DNA of 64,000 nt, taken from NCBI GenBank assembly GCA_031763025.1, contig JASSKH010000014.1:13277201-13341200 (forward strand), in the 5' to 3' direction. A program made the position numbers and the translations under genes. Below, in pieces: positions 48,723 to 59,720 of this stretch (position 1 is the first letter of the stretch; each line of letters begins with the position of its first letter). The notes beneath the pieces are model-generated. The model had not been told where the DNA came from. It worked only from the letters and a program-made list of their open reading frames with translations, and ran no database searches. The stretch is from Macrocystis pyrifera. Its lineage: Eukaryota; Sar; Phaeophyceae; Laminariales; Laminariaceae.

Positions 48723-49469
48723 GAAAACCAAATATCCATAAAAAAGCGCGCCCGATGAGCGTGTCTGGCGCATCACGCGGCTTCCAAAGTTGAGTTTCAA
48801 CCACTCAATCGGTCGTACTCACAGCAGACGTTTTTCACTTTTTGTTGTATTGAAAACTTAAAAAGGCACAAAAAAAAAACACCAGATGCCTGGTATTTGC
48901 TAAAGAAATTGCATATACGGTCTCGTTTTAAGATACGATCCTTCGTACCAGGTACCGGTATACGATAAATAAAATGTTCGCCTTTGCCATTTTCTGGTGA
49001 AAAACACGTCAAGTTTTTTCGGCGAGCACTGCTGGAGGTATTCGAGGGTTCGAGACTGCTTGCTCCCACTGCGAGTACTCGCAGTATGTCGGGGTTCTGT
49101 GCTGCTGTGGATGCTGTGCTGCGTGTGCTTCACGTATATCCAACCTGAATATTTCGGGGTTCACGCTGATAATTCTGCCCATGTTAGCAGTGTACTTTGC
49201 GGTTGTCAGGTTGTTCTGTATTGCCGATCGATATCAGGTACCAGGTATCAGGTATCAGGTGTTCGATACTGCTCATACTCGTAACATCTAGGGTTATATA
49301 CTGCGATTACTCCCTGACAGTGTATAGCCAGGATTGAGTATTTCATGTAGATACGCGCGTATACTGGCGGTACAGTACGCGTAACGCGTCCTGTACTCGC
49401 AGTAATTTGGGCGGATACTGCAGGCTGATATGTTGTCTGCTGCGATGCTGCTACTGTTGCTACTTCTGT
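48723..49469. other. non-coding, microrepeat words
   Basis: ATCAGGTACCAGGTATCAGG words at 49231-49262 and GCGAGTACTCGCAGTA at 49070. No gene. Confidence 0.5.
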
Positions 49470-49760
49470 AGTGCTGCGGCTGGTGTTGCGGCTGCGGCTG
49501 CACACAGCAGCAGCAGCAGCAGCAATGGTGCTGCTGTTGTGCTGCTGCTGCTGCTACTACTTACTGCTGCTATCGCTTTCATGTGAAAAGGAGAGACCAT
49601 CTTCTATCTCTCCTGCGCCACAAGCGCCGTTGGCAGTAGGTACAGCTCGCCGTAGATAGCTGTGATACTTCGGCGTGGGTATGGGGTACTTGGCAACTGG
49701 GCAGATAGAGGGCAGCAGTACTATAGTACACAAAATCCAGTGATAATCTCAGCTCTGCGA
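49470..49760. mobile_element. fragment related to the inside of element H copy 2
   Basis: The order of CAG/CTG run, GCTATCGCTT, GGAGAG(G/A)CCATCT, GTACAGCT(C/A)GCCGT and GGGCAGCAG...AAAATCCA parallels 51890-52125. No inverted ends are found around it. Confidence 0.45.
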
Positions 49761-49797
49761 AATGTAATGATGATCCTCAACCTTATCCGATCCATAC

Positions 49798-50040
49798 TTA
49801 CTTGGTGGGCGGATCTCTCCGCCTCTGACCGTCTTTCCCCACGGTTTCTTCGCCGGGGTGTCCTCCCTCCACGCCTGAACCGCCCGGCGTCGGAGGATCC
49901 GCCCGCATAGCGCCGTGGCCCCCGAGCGAAGCCCTGACGTTGAGATCTACGAAGGAATCTCCGAAAATCTCTGCCCTGTCAGTGTTTTGGTCCATGGTCT
50001 CTCGACAGAGTGTATGCGTTCGCGTGGTTCTTTCCGGCAC
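49798..50040 (-). CDS. 80-codon unrecognised ORF
   Basis: Begins MPERTTRTHTLCRETMDQNT, then an acidic-to-polar stretch (AEIFGDSFVDLNV) and a Gly/Pro/Glu-rich tail. It has protein-like composition but no family. Two in-frame ATGs precede the acidic part. It could be the N terminus of a mobile-element ORF. Confidence 0.25.
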   Translation of the reverse strand: MPERTTRTHTLCRETMDQNTDRAEIFGDSFVDLNVRASLGGHGAMRADPPTPGGSGVEGGHPGEETVGKDGQRRRDPPTK

Positions 50041-50094
50041 GTCCTCTCCGACCTCTGACTCATTGGGAGGGTCACCTGTTCGAAATATAAAGGA

Positions 50095-50395
50095 TGCTGA
50101 CTGAGTAGCTCAATGGTATATCCTTTATATTTTGAACAAAAGAAGTATCCTTTATGTTTCGAACAAATTTTAAAAAAAAGAACTACCTTTGGGCTCGATA
50201 CGGCCTCCCGCCGATAACATCCTCCGGGGTTGATCAAGCCCCTAATCAGCTGATCAACTCCGGAGTATGTTGTCGGCGGGAGGCCGTATCGAGCCCAAAG
50301 GTACTTCTTTAGTTAAAGGATGAAGCACTGAGCTACTCAGTGAGCGCTGACTGAGTAGCTCAGTGGTATATTCTTTGTATTTCAAACATCACCTT
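50095..50395. repeat. long hairpin with flanking tRNA-like A boxes
   Basis: Inverted arms 50177-50236 and 50251-50310 (four mismatches in about 60, loop of 14) form a strong hairpin (ACCTTTGGGCTCGATACGGC on the left). Outside it, GCTGACTGAGTAGCTCA(A/G)TGGTA occurs at about 50097 and 50347 in the same orientation, and an inverted CTGAGCTACTCAG lies at 50329-50341. TAGCTCAGTGGTA matches the tRNA A-box consensus. A GTTTCGAAC resembling a B box is at 50156-50164. No tRNA fold is complete. It may be a MITE or a tRNA-derived palindromic element. Confidence 0.75.
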
Positions 50396-50702
50396 CCCGG
50401 CCGGCGTCTCCAATACGGGGGCCTGAGCGGGCGGCTGTATCTGGGACATCGCTCGAACGCCCCGATAGCACATGTCACCCAGGCTGAGCTGGCAACTGCC
50501 ATCCATAGAAAATTATGCCGGGATCTATGAGAGATATCGCATGCCACCTACAGTCAACAGCACTTATGACGGCCACAGCAGCACTAAGACTTATGGTGTG
50601 TACGCTATCGTACAGCGGCAGCTGTTGTAGCGGAGCTGTACTACATGGCTGCGGAGATTTACAGCTGCAGCAGGACTGCTACAACAGCAAGCAGCAGCTG
50701 CT

Positions 50703-51236
50703 GTGACGGCACATTTCTACGGAGCTGCGCTGTGTGTCGGCCATCACATACTACTCCCTGAGTTAGACGTTACACCGCCGCACGCAGTTTTGCGCTACTG
50801 GGCCGGCACCCCGAACCAACACCGCCAAACCAACCGCCTGTACCACCGAATGAGAATTGGCGCTGCACAACGGGAGCTTTCTCGGAGTAACGGCGAGCGG
50901 TTTCTGGCACCCGGCTATGGTTGCGTATCGCACGCCGATTGGCTCCGCCGATACAGCAACACTGTACTTCCCAACGGGGCCCACTTTTGGTACAAGGGCG
51001 ACGACGGTCTGTGGTGGCTCGGGAAAATCAGCGCAACTACACCGACGGATGGAGTATATTTGGTTCGATTGGACGACCCGGGACCAATCAAGCTTCCTCT
51101 TTCTCCGGCGCGCTACACGACTTCGACGAGAGCTGTACGAGGTTTTTGGTGTCTGCAAATTCACTTGGCTAGCGCGTTTACACGGGGGGTCCAGCGTAAC
51201 GTAGATGAATCTCGAGGTGCCGCCGTGGATAGCTGA
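50703..51236 (+). CDS. retroelement-type ORF with a Tudor/chromo-like Trp-rich module (fossil)
   Basis: 177 codons, open throughout. The recognisable part is HFWYKGDDGLWWLGKI followed by YLVRLDDPGPIKLPL and SPARYTTS, a small beta-barrel type module (Tudor, Agenet or chromodomain-like). In my reading of stramenopile genomes this module goes with retroelement polyproteins. The C terminus is RNVDESRGAAVDS. No RT, integrase or recombinase lies next to it, so this is an isolated piece. The start is uncertain: the first codon may not be a true start. Family assignment is by recollection, not by search. Confidence 0.45.
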   Translation: MTAHFYGAALCVGHHILLPELDVTPPHAVLRYWAGTPNQHRQTNRLYHRMRIGAAQRELSRSNGERFLAPGYGCVSHADWLRRYSNTVLPNGAHFWYKGDDGLWWLGKISATTPTDGVYLVRLDDPGPIKLPLSPARYTTSTRAVRGFWCLQIHLASAFTRGVQRNVDESRGAAVDS

Positions 51237-51490
51237 TTTTCGCTTCTTGACTGCACTTGTTATTTATTTATTTTTTGTCGTCTTCCTGGACTTTGGGGGA
51301 TGATTTTTTTTTGTTTGCACGATATGTTTCTGGTGTGTTTTCCTTTTTTTTTGGGGGGGGGCTGGGTTGGGGATGTGTTTTTGCGTATTTTTTCCTGCCT
51401 ACCCCCCCCGCTCAGTGTCGGGACTGGTCTGGGCACTCGGCCGCTCAATTGCGGCCCAGGACGCGTTTTCAGAGTTGTGGACTGGGTTTA

Positions 51491-52321
51491 GACCAACTAT
51501 TATGGGAAATTTTTGAGACGTTATTCCTGGAGATTATTTTTCTAGTTTCTGAGGCTCCAAAAATATGTGGATGAAAAATGAGAACCATCTATTATGGCTT
51601 CTGATCGTCAAAACTGGTTTTATATACAGTACCAGGTAGTATTGATTGGTTGGTTTCGTGACGAGGCGTCCGAGAGCTGTTCTTTTTTTACATGGCTGTG
51701 GCCCGCGACATTTTCATCCAAGTTGTTTGTCGGTTGTCGCGGCGCGGCTTCGCTCGTCGCGAACGTTTCATAGCGAGCAAGTCGTCCTCCTCGTCGTCAT
51801 CGAGGTCCGCGATTGCAGCGGCTGCCGCGAGCGTGGTTTCATAGTACAAGAGGATCATCGCCGGCCATGTCGAATCGGCATCGCTGCTGCTGCTCCTCCT
51901 CCTGCTGCTGCTGCTCTGCTGCTGCTGCTGCTGCTGCTAGCTAGCTAGTAACTACTGCTGCCGCTGCCGCTGCTATCGCTTCTAGGTGATGGAGAGGCCA
52001 TCTCCCACACGAGTACCGTAGGCCGTACGTACAGCTAGCCGTTGGTGTGAGTGGAAGGTGTATGTACTGCTGTGGTGGACAGGTGGGCAGCAGAAGGCAG
52101 AGCACCCAAAATCCAAATTTCTCAGTTCCTAGAGGTACGCGACACCGCTCAGAACTGGGCTCAGTTCTGAGAGGATTTGCTGATTTCTGCCCCCTCCAGG
52201 AACTGAGACCAAAAATATCGATGTTTTTCTGACCCATAATAGCTGGTTCTTATTTCTGACCGTCGGAGATCGCTGAAAAATCCAGAAATAACGTCTCAAA
52301 ATTTTCCCATAATAGTTGGTC
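51491..52321. mobile_element. non-autonomous element, family H (PIF/Harbinger-like), copy 2, 831 bp
   Basis: The ends GACCAACTATTATGGGAAAT and TTTCCCATAATAGTTGGTC are inverted copies, flanked by TTA on both sides (51488-51490, 52322-52324). Further short inverted CAG-TTCTGAG words lie inside. It contains a (CTG)n run at 51895-51940 and one small ORF (51692-51844). Confidence 0.8.
51692..51844 (+). CDS. 50-codon ORF inside element H, possible transposase N-terminal relic
   Basis: MAVARDIFIQVVCRLSRRGF then Arg/Glu and a poly-Ser, poly-Ala tail. Basic, helical N termini are common in Harbinger transposases. There is no DDE domain downstream. It may be a relic of the parent element or chance. 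Confidence 0.25.
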   Translation: MAVARDIFIQVVCRLSRRGFARRERFIASKSSSSSSSRSAIAAAAASVVS

Positions 52322-53683
52322 TTAGGTGGTTCTTGCCGTCTTCCGTGTTATTTTTTTTTTCGTTCCCGTACTCACTTTTCGCTTTTCCACGCATCTTCCT
52401 CGCCCCCCCCCCCGTGCGGGCGGCATGGCGATGGCTTTCATTGACGATTTCTTCCTGCCCCTTCAGGCTAGGACTTCCCTTTATTTTTTTTACGTACTTT
52501 GCCGGTTTCGTTGCCTCGCCGTTCAGAGGTGTTGGAGTCGGTTTTGAGGAGCCGCATCTTCGATTCATGTTCTAGTTCGTGGAATCGGGGTTTCCACGAA
52601 TTTCCCATAATTCTGCTTATACGGCTCATCAGAGTGGGCTAGTGTTATGATACTGCTTTGTATGAGGTTGAAAGCCCGGTAATTACCTGGGTTCAGTCAC
52701 TGGGAACGTATTTGTAGTACTTGAAATGCGTATCTTAGATGGAAAACTAGGGGTTTTCCAGAGACGCACGAGCTTGGTCTCAGTCCCCGCGTGCACGAAA
52801 GGAATAAAACTGCTCTTCTTCTATAGCTAAGCAAGCAACACACGTGAATACCAACGATTACCGACTTAAAAGGCACACCTGTCCAGGGATACAAAGTGTC
52901 CCGCAAGCTTGATCTTAACAGCCGTCTAGGATTCCGCCGCTTTTCGGTTGATCGGCAAGTAATCGACAGCATTCTGCCGCCTTTTCGACCATCCATCATG
53001 GAGTGTGGAGCGTACGTTCTCAATATCTTGGCATCGAGTCTCAGCAGCCTCCTCCGCCTCCTCCTCCAGGACCTCTACATTATACGCCCACCACGCAAGT
53101 CTACGACCGGCGGCCGCCCAGGCCGCCGGCGTAGCCCCTTGTATATACTACCACAGTAGTACTAGTAGTAGTCTAAATGTTCACGCCAAAAATCACGCCT
53201 GTCAAATTGAATGGGCGGATGGTGACTCTCGGGTGACCCGGTGGCTTTCTACATGATCCTGAGAAATGGCTTCGAATCTCCATCTCATACACTATATGTA
53301 CCACAAAGGACATACTATACATGCACAAAGGCTAGATCCAAACGCCTGCTCCTATAAATGGAAACAATCAGAACGATTGGCATAGCACCAGTCACGCTCG
53401 ACCCTTTTTTTTATTTCCACATCATGGAATTGCTTCTTGGAGGCTATAGTTTCCGCCTCTCCATTGAAGTACCTATACCCGTCAATCTTTCATTTTATTC
53501 ATACCTGCGCGTCGCACTCAAGAAGATCGAACGAGATAAAAAAGGAAATGCATGAATCGCGTGTGTGAAGGCATGTATGGTGAAACAGGAACTACTACTA
53601 CTGTTGTTAGTGTGTTCATAAATAATCTCACAAGGTTAATTGCCAAACAAAACCCTCATCACTCGTCCCGTTAGATGTCCCTA
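52322..53683. other. unassigned, no gene recognised
   Basis: Frames at 52896-53159 (+), 52697-53023 (-) and 53358-53555 (+) are 65-108 codons long without motifs. CTCCGCCTCCTCCTCC and (AGT)n words are present. Confidence 0.4.
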
Positions 53684-53787
53684 TTACGGGGGTCCATAGT
53701 TAACGGGACCAAAATTAGTTAGTAAAAATAGGCAAATATATAGGTTTTATGTACACCATAGGTCCTGTTAACCATGGACCCCCGTAA
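53684..53787. mobile_element. MITE family T, copy 7
   Basis: The best preserved copy: TTACGGGGGTCCATAGTTAA at the left, TTAACCATGGACCCCCGTAA at the right, TA on both sides. The core is inverted relative to copy 1. Confidence 0.88.
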
Positions 53788-54865
53788 TAGGCGTGTCACT
53801 GAGTATTTGAGCGGCAGAGTAAAAATGTACCCCGGGTATAATATAGGTCAAAATCTCCGAGGAGCCGCCGAAATGAAAGGAACACCACAAAAACATACAT
53901 AGTTAGTGTAGACCGTTCGTTGTCGACCACCCGAACGTTCCGGGTCACTCAGGCTAACATGTTGGGCGGTCTTTTGAGCGCTTGCTTGCATAAAAATATA
54001 CAATTGCAAATAGATATGTAAACCACCAGCTGCGCGCAGCGAGGGCTGATGTAATGCAGACTTCAGCAGCCTTACAGATAGAAGGAGTGTCGGCTGTACG
54101 GTATCATACAGGTGGAAACATCTAGATATATCCGTAGTGCTTGCCCCTGATAGTGCATCTTCCCAAGGTATGTATAGGCTATTTGCGCACTCTCTGATTG
54201 GCTAAGGGATGTTTTGTAAGTGGCCCAACCAACCTATTACTTAATAGAGTTTTTCCAAGCCACAGCTCCCGGGCCGGCCAAATCAGCCTAGAGCCATTCC
54301 AAGCACAGCATCCAAGCCGGCCGAATCAACCTAGAGAGTTGATTAGCCTGTGACAGCATCCAAGCACTGGTCACCCCATAGGGTTTGAGATCGGGTTGGG
54401 GTTAGGGTCGGGTGGTCGACTTTGGGCACCACGGCCAAAAAACCCCGAAATAATCACTATATCAATTATAATCGAGCAGATGGACCTCTAACGAGTCACC
54501 GACGCTCTCCGGTAAGCACAAACCAGCCGAAGTTCTAAATGCAGCGTGTTTAGATAGCGATGCTTTTTTTTCTGTTCCGATAAAACATCTAGATATTAGA
54601 GTGACCGGATACCCGGGGACGAGGAGACGCTTCGGTGCCAGCGTCCCCTTAATCTGTAGTGAGATTAGATCGTTTATCCTCGCTCTGATACTCGTATAAT
54701 ATGATACGTACGTCGCCTTCTGTCACCATGCGCGACGAAAGCATCACTGATTGATAAATGGACGAGACCTCTGGAGGCCTTTACATTGCATCTTGATCTT
54801 CGTCTGCTCGTGTTCAAAGCTGTCCCGAGTTCGCGAAGTTTGGTCAGGTTGAATGGCCTACTTAT
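53788..54865. other. non-coding
   Basis: GCCGGCC(A/G)AATCA(G/A)CCTAGAG is duplicated at 54273 and 54314. No gene is recognised. Confidence 0.45.
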
Positions 54866-56665
54866 TCACCATGTAACACGTGTCGTCCTGGGAAAAGCAA
54901 GCGTACACAATGGATTACTCGGAAACACCGGCGCAGACACACCAAATATACCTCTGTCCCCGAAGGAGAAGGAACCCGGAGACAAGGAGGCGCGCTCGCG
55001 CCCAATGTCGCCGTCGCCAGCTAGAGCATCCAACGCACGACTCCGCAGCCCCCTCGCGGTATCGCGCGTAGCCGTTTGCTCCGGCGCATCTCCGCGTGCA
55101 GTACGCGCCGCGACCGCCCCGCCGGCGGTAGGAGCGGCCGAAGTCCCCCCATATGATGTTGGCTCTACCGAGAGGAAGGGCCGGTGTCCTAATCCGGAGC
55201 TGGAACCACCGCCCCCAGAAGCCCCGCCGCCACCAGCAGCCCTAGTAGCGATGCCCGCGCGCAGGGCCAGAGCACGTGACCCAGCCCTCGCCGCCGCCGA
55301 CATGCCGCCAACCCCAACGCTGAGAGCGGCGGGGGACGACGAGTCCGCCGGGGGAGAGCACGTATATGCAATCGCGCCACTTGCACCTCTCAGTAGCTGC
55401 AAACATATTGCAGGGGTGGGAGCTTTTTTTCCTGGTGTGCCCGGCGCCGGGCGAGGAAGGCCCGGCAGAGGCCTTACGTTAGGAAGATCCCTCCCCGCCG
55501 GCGCGGTTGACACGGGCGGTTTCTTCAACGATCTTCAGGAGTCCCCCCCTGCCCTGGCAGGAGGTGGACGTCCGGCCGAAGGCTGGGGGCATGGCGAACA
55601 CCGTGTCCGGGGAGGGGCACCACAGGCAGTTGGCTGGACAGCGCGAAGCACTTGAGCTCGTTCGCCCATAGCCGAAGGTCGTGATTGACCATCTCGCACG
55701 TAACGCTCCTCGCCTTGGCGCTCTCTAGCTGGCATAGTTGCACAGGATGCGAGTCCGCAAATCGGCGGACGCCGCCGTGAAAGCTGCGCTGAGAGGAGCC
55801 AGCCGCTCCAGGCACGGCCGATCAGCACGGCGACAGCCCAACGGACAGCACTCGGATAAGCGCCGATCGCACGAGCTCGAGGCGATCACCGACCCTAACA
55901 CACCCTTCGGGGGACCCGTCCGTACGGAACCCGAACTGGGTAACATCGAAGTCGCGAACGGGGCGGAGCTGGGCGGCAACGCGTGCCGTAACGTTGACCG
56001 ACTCCCCCACAAAAGCTTGGATGTCGGCCGGAGAATCGCCGAGCAGATGGGGATCTGGCCCCGGATAATCCAGTCCCGTCGTGGGTCCGATTGTTTCCAA
56101 AGGGCAGCATCGCCCACGAGCTGCGACTTCTGCATCTGCCGCTCCCGCGCGTCTCGACTGTCTCGAGAAGCGTCCCCCTGAGCGGCCTGATTCACCACGA
56201 GCTGTTGAAGAACGACGTCCAGATGGGCGCACTGCGCCGCGCAGGTCGACACCGACTTTTGGATGCCCGCAATGGAAGCGTTGTTTTTGACGCGGCTGCT
56301 TGCATCTCGCAGTCGCAGTGCTCCAGTAATCGGCCTCCGGGGCCGCAGCAAGCGGCCATGGTGGCCTCGCCCGGCTTCGGGACATCACCCATCACAGCAA
56401 CAACGGCGAACAGCAGCAGTCGAATGAAAACCCGAAAAAAAAAAGCCGAAATGACAACGCCACGCCGACCCGTGAAGAAGACAGCAGCTCCCACCAGTCC
56501 AAAGCTACACCGGCAAGCTAAATCAGTATTTACCACACCTTGGACCTGTCTTGACCGTGCCTCGCCGAGTCCTTTCGATCGCGAGTCAACTGCTACAGCA
56601 GAGCTGGCACGTAGTAACATAAATTCGAAAATATAAGGGATGCGAACAGACAGACAGATTAGCAA
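54866..56665 (-). pseudogene. GC-rich coding-like block, possible degraded gag-like region (fossil)
   Basis: Minus-strand frames of 157-220 codons cover the block. One part is helical and Gln-rich (HLDVVLQQLVVNQAAQ, then Arg/Glu-rich) and the following part is Gly/Pro/Ala-rich. This is a composition seen in capsid-like plus linker regions of retroelement proteins. No zinc knuckle, protease or RT is seen, so the family is not assigned. If it is such an element it is broken, with about two or three breaks. Plus-strand frames are also open because of the high GC, so the strand itself is not secure. Confidence 0.25.
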
Positions 56666-57577
56666 TTACCAAAATAGAGACTCAGTTTTACAAACTGAAA
56701 CTCTATTTTGCTACCTCAGTGTGCTTCTGCGAGTCTACCTATCTAGCCGGGTGTACAGCGATCCTGGCCCCGGGCTCCTCCTGACTTCAGGGGTATAGAT
56801 GTGGAGGTGTACGTGACCGTTCCCTTGCGTGCCTCACAGTACACGTGTACTAGCGAAAGGCCGTATCGTCGCGAGCTTTTTTATTGCATGCAATAGTTTT
56901 GGGATATTTTTAGTACAGCAAGGTAGCTGCAATTCTACGGTGAATGCCAAGCGACTGTTGTGCGTAGCGAGAGGTGTACTGCACACTGCAGCAGCCTTCG
57001 CAAAACAATGTCCGTTGTACCGTAGTATCATTTAGGCGAAAATGTCTACTGTGTACAGATCCACTATTGTTACGTTGGGAAGTCGCGGTATGGATCCAGT
57101 ATCCGTTCAGACTATGGGGTCTGGGCTATCCTACGATATCCTCGCGGGTTTCTTCCTGATATATACGTGCGCATGCTACATGATACCTGCTGGGATGTTG
57201 GGACACCGAACACCTAGTATCACTGAATTTTGATACCTGTGTGTGCTTTTGCGAGTCCACCTATCTATTTCAGCGTATACGTGCGGAGTTGTGGGTGACC
57301 GTTTCTTTGCGTTCCTCGTAAGACTCGCGGCTTGTTCTTCCAAAGGGTACAACTTCGTCAATAGTGGTAGGCGGCGTGCCACAGACCGTTATAAAAAGAA
57401 AACCGCGCACTCACTCACATCGTCCTTCAATAATGTTCGTTAAAAGGCGGCATCCTGCATTGTTCGTCCACAAAACAAACGCCGACAACACCCGCGACAC
57501 ATTTGCAATATTTGCAGGATCACCCTCACTAAAAGGTTTTGAACGCAACCAAGAGCGACATCCAACGGAAAGGAGGG
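56666..57577. other. non-coding
   Basis: Two loosely similar segments (56720-56840 and 57240-57310: GTGTGCTT(C/T)TGCGAGTC(T/C)ACCTATCTA, then GTG(C/A)CCGTT) suggest an old duplication. I see no gene. Confidence 0.45.
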
Positions 57578-57805
57578 ATGGCGGCGGGGGGCAGTCATAT
57601 CATGCATGGCAAGCGCAACTTCGCTCAACACGGGCTTGCTATAAATAAGCTCTACCGGTACCCCTCCCCTTCCCCTCCCGGCAAAGTTAAAAGAGACTTT
57701 CCAATCGATGAAGTGATGAAGCATTCTGAGGCGCTGAACTTCTCTCTGATATCGTCGGGGTATCTCGAAACCCGCCGGGGAGACCTACCCCACTGGGGGA
57801 AATAA
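57578..57805 (+). CDS. 75-codon unrecognised ORF
   Basis: Starts MAAGGSHIMHGKRNFAQHGL. A Pro/Ser linker (YPSPSPPG) leads to KVKRDFPIDEVMKHSEALNF and a basic end (YLETRRGDLPHWGK). It reads like a protein, but no family is known to me and no promoter is evident. The opposite strand is also partly open. Confidence 0.3.
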   Translation: MAAGGSHIMHGKRNFAQHGLAINKLYRYPSPSPPGKVKRDFPIDEVMKHSEALNFSLISSGYLETRRGDLPHWGK

Positions 57806-57837
57806 CAACCCCCTCCCCGACGATTGATGCCTCGAGA

Positions 57838-57990
57838 GACAAAAACAACTCCTGTCTCATCAATGCCGCACACAGAGCGGTGACTTAGTACCAGCATATA
57901 CTACCCAACAATACACAAAACAACTCCTGTCCTACCATACACGAAGCGGTGCATAGTACATACATACCCAACGTCGCAAAAAAGCCCTAC
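57838..57990. repeat. tandem duplication, about 2 x 77 bp
   Basis: AAACAACTCCTGTC, AGCGGTG and TACCCAAC occur in the same order twice. Confidence 0.65.
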
Positions 57991-58194
57991 CATCTCCCTC
58001 CCCCTATCAAAACCAATCCGTTTATCTCTATAACTCCCTTCTTCACTGCACCCACGTTTCGGGGACAAAGACAAACTACGTAGACCTAGAGTCTGATAGT
58101 TTTGACTGGGAACAAAGGGCCAGACGTCCTAAGCCGACAAGAGGAGACCAAACAAGAAAAACAGGCATCAAATGACGAACACCTCGACTTGAAC

Positions 58195-59720
58195 GTGGTG
58201 GGAGAGAGCCGTGAAAGCGAAAAAGGCAGCGGACAGCGCCAGGACGGTGGCCGGAGCAATCTTGAGCATATTCCGCGAAGCCTGCGGGCAAACACATTTC
58301 CGGCGAGCATAAGGGGGGAAAACGGTGCCGACTGGTTTAACGATGTCGCCTGTGGCCGTCAGGGACATCCTGGGTAGATCCTCCAGTTTCATAGGTGCAT
58401 ACATATAATATACCTATATATATATGCCGGCCCACAATCAAGCACAAGGAAAAAACGGACAGTAGAGCTTACCATATATTCGAGAAAAGGTTGATTCACA
58501 CTGTGTATGAGGCAAAGAGGACTAGACCCTAAACATTGGTAGAGTGGGCTGGGGGTAAGGTTAGGGATAGATAACAACGCAAGGCACGAACCGCACATAG
58601 TGGGGAGGGGGGCGAAGATCCTGCTATGTGACCCCGGATCTGACTTACGACTATAGGAAGAAGACAGAAAAGAAGGGCGAAAATAATGGGATGGAAAAAT
58701 AAGCAAAAAAAAAGGTTACCTACACGAATTCGGACAGTGTCTTGTCAACTATTTTCTCGGATACCTCGAAAGTTGGTGAGAATGCCCTCGAAACGGCGCC
58801 GACGGGTTCACCGATGTATTTAGTCGTCAAAACACGTGCTGGGTACATCCTCGGGTTTCGCATCATAGGTGGATACAGATATATGTCGGCCCACAAGTGA
58901 AAATATTCTAGAAGTTCACGGTATAAATTCTGTTGGTAGAGAATGTCATGCATACAAGTCTCAAAAAGCGTGAAAACGGCGCTGACGGGTTCAACGATGC
59001 CAGCCTGTGGTCATCAGAGAACATCCTGGGTACATCCCCGGGTTTCATTTTGAGGTGAATGCGTATGTCGGCCCACAAGTGAGCACAGGGCAACAAAAAC
59101 GGGGCTGACGGATGCGGTCATGTCTTGTCACCAGGGGACATTCCGAGTACATTCCTGGGTTTGATAGGTAGATACAAAATAGGGACTACGCGGGGCTTAT
59201 CCGCCCCAATGGCGGAACAGCCATATTTTAGATTTGCCGGTTAACGTATGAAAAACATAAATATGTACAAGCCGCCAACACCGTACCCTAGGTTTAACCT
59301 GATAAATAATCTATCGACATCCTAGGTCGGTATATGATGTCGGCCCACAAGCGAGCGTGAGGAGGAAACAGCGCTGACGGGCTCAACGATGCCGGCCCAC
59401 AAGATCGCGCAAGTGGCTGCATGGTTTCATCGTTTCCTTGCCGGTTGCTTTCCACCAAAAAACTGTGGGTAAAACTCTCTTGGCAGTATTCCCGGCGAGC
59501 GCAAGCGGAAAATGGCGCCGACGGGTTCAGACATGTCTGTGGTCGTCAGAGGGCGTCCTGGGTATATCCACGGGTTTCGTAGGTGATACAAGCCGGCCCA
59601 CAAGGGGGCATACGAGGAAAACGGCACACAGACGTATTCACAAGGTCCGCGCAAGTCTGATCGGTTTCTTTTCGTTTGGTCGTCGTCTACCAGTCTGGTG
59701 GTGAAATATAGTGGGCGTTT
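58195..59720 (-). repeat. degenerate tandem array recoding a similar peptide
   Basis: Five or six units of about 110-190 bp. On the plus strand each has GGAAAACGGCGC(C/T)GACGGGTT, a GTCGTCAGAG-like word, ATCCTGGGTA(C/T)ATCC, GGGTTTC and GTCGGCCCACAAG. On the minus strand the better units translate to a shared pattern: LWA(D/G)xY, then NP(R/W)(M/I)YP, LTTxx(I/M)xEPVGA(V/I), near 58905-58800 and 59690-59505, with worn versions near 58404 and 59090. The last unit (58168-58404) continues into a hydrophobic stretch (TVLALSAAFFAFTAL). Units differ by about 30 percent, with length changes. Confidence 0.6.
58570..58660 (+). mobile_element. SINE family B, 3' fragment
   Basis: GTGGGGAGGGGGGCGAAGATCC and TGTGACCCCGGATCTGACTT are the reverse complement of 30984-31060. 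It interrupts the tandem array. Confidence 0.6.

Noticed and set aside
54395-54416. telomere-like GGGGTTAGGGTCGGG
   Set aside because: Only about one and a half units, not an array.
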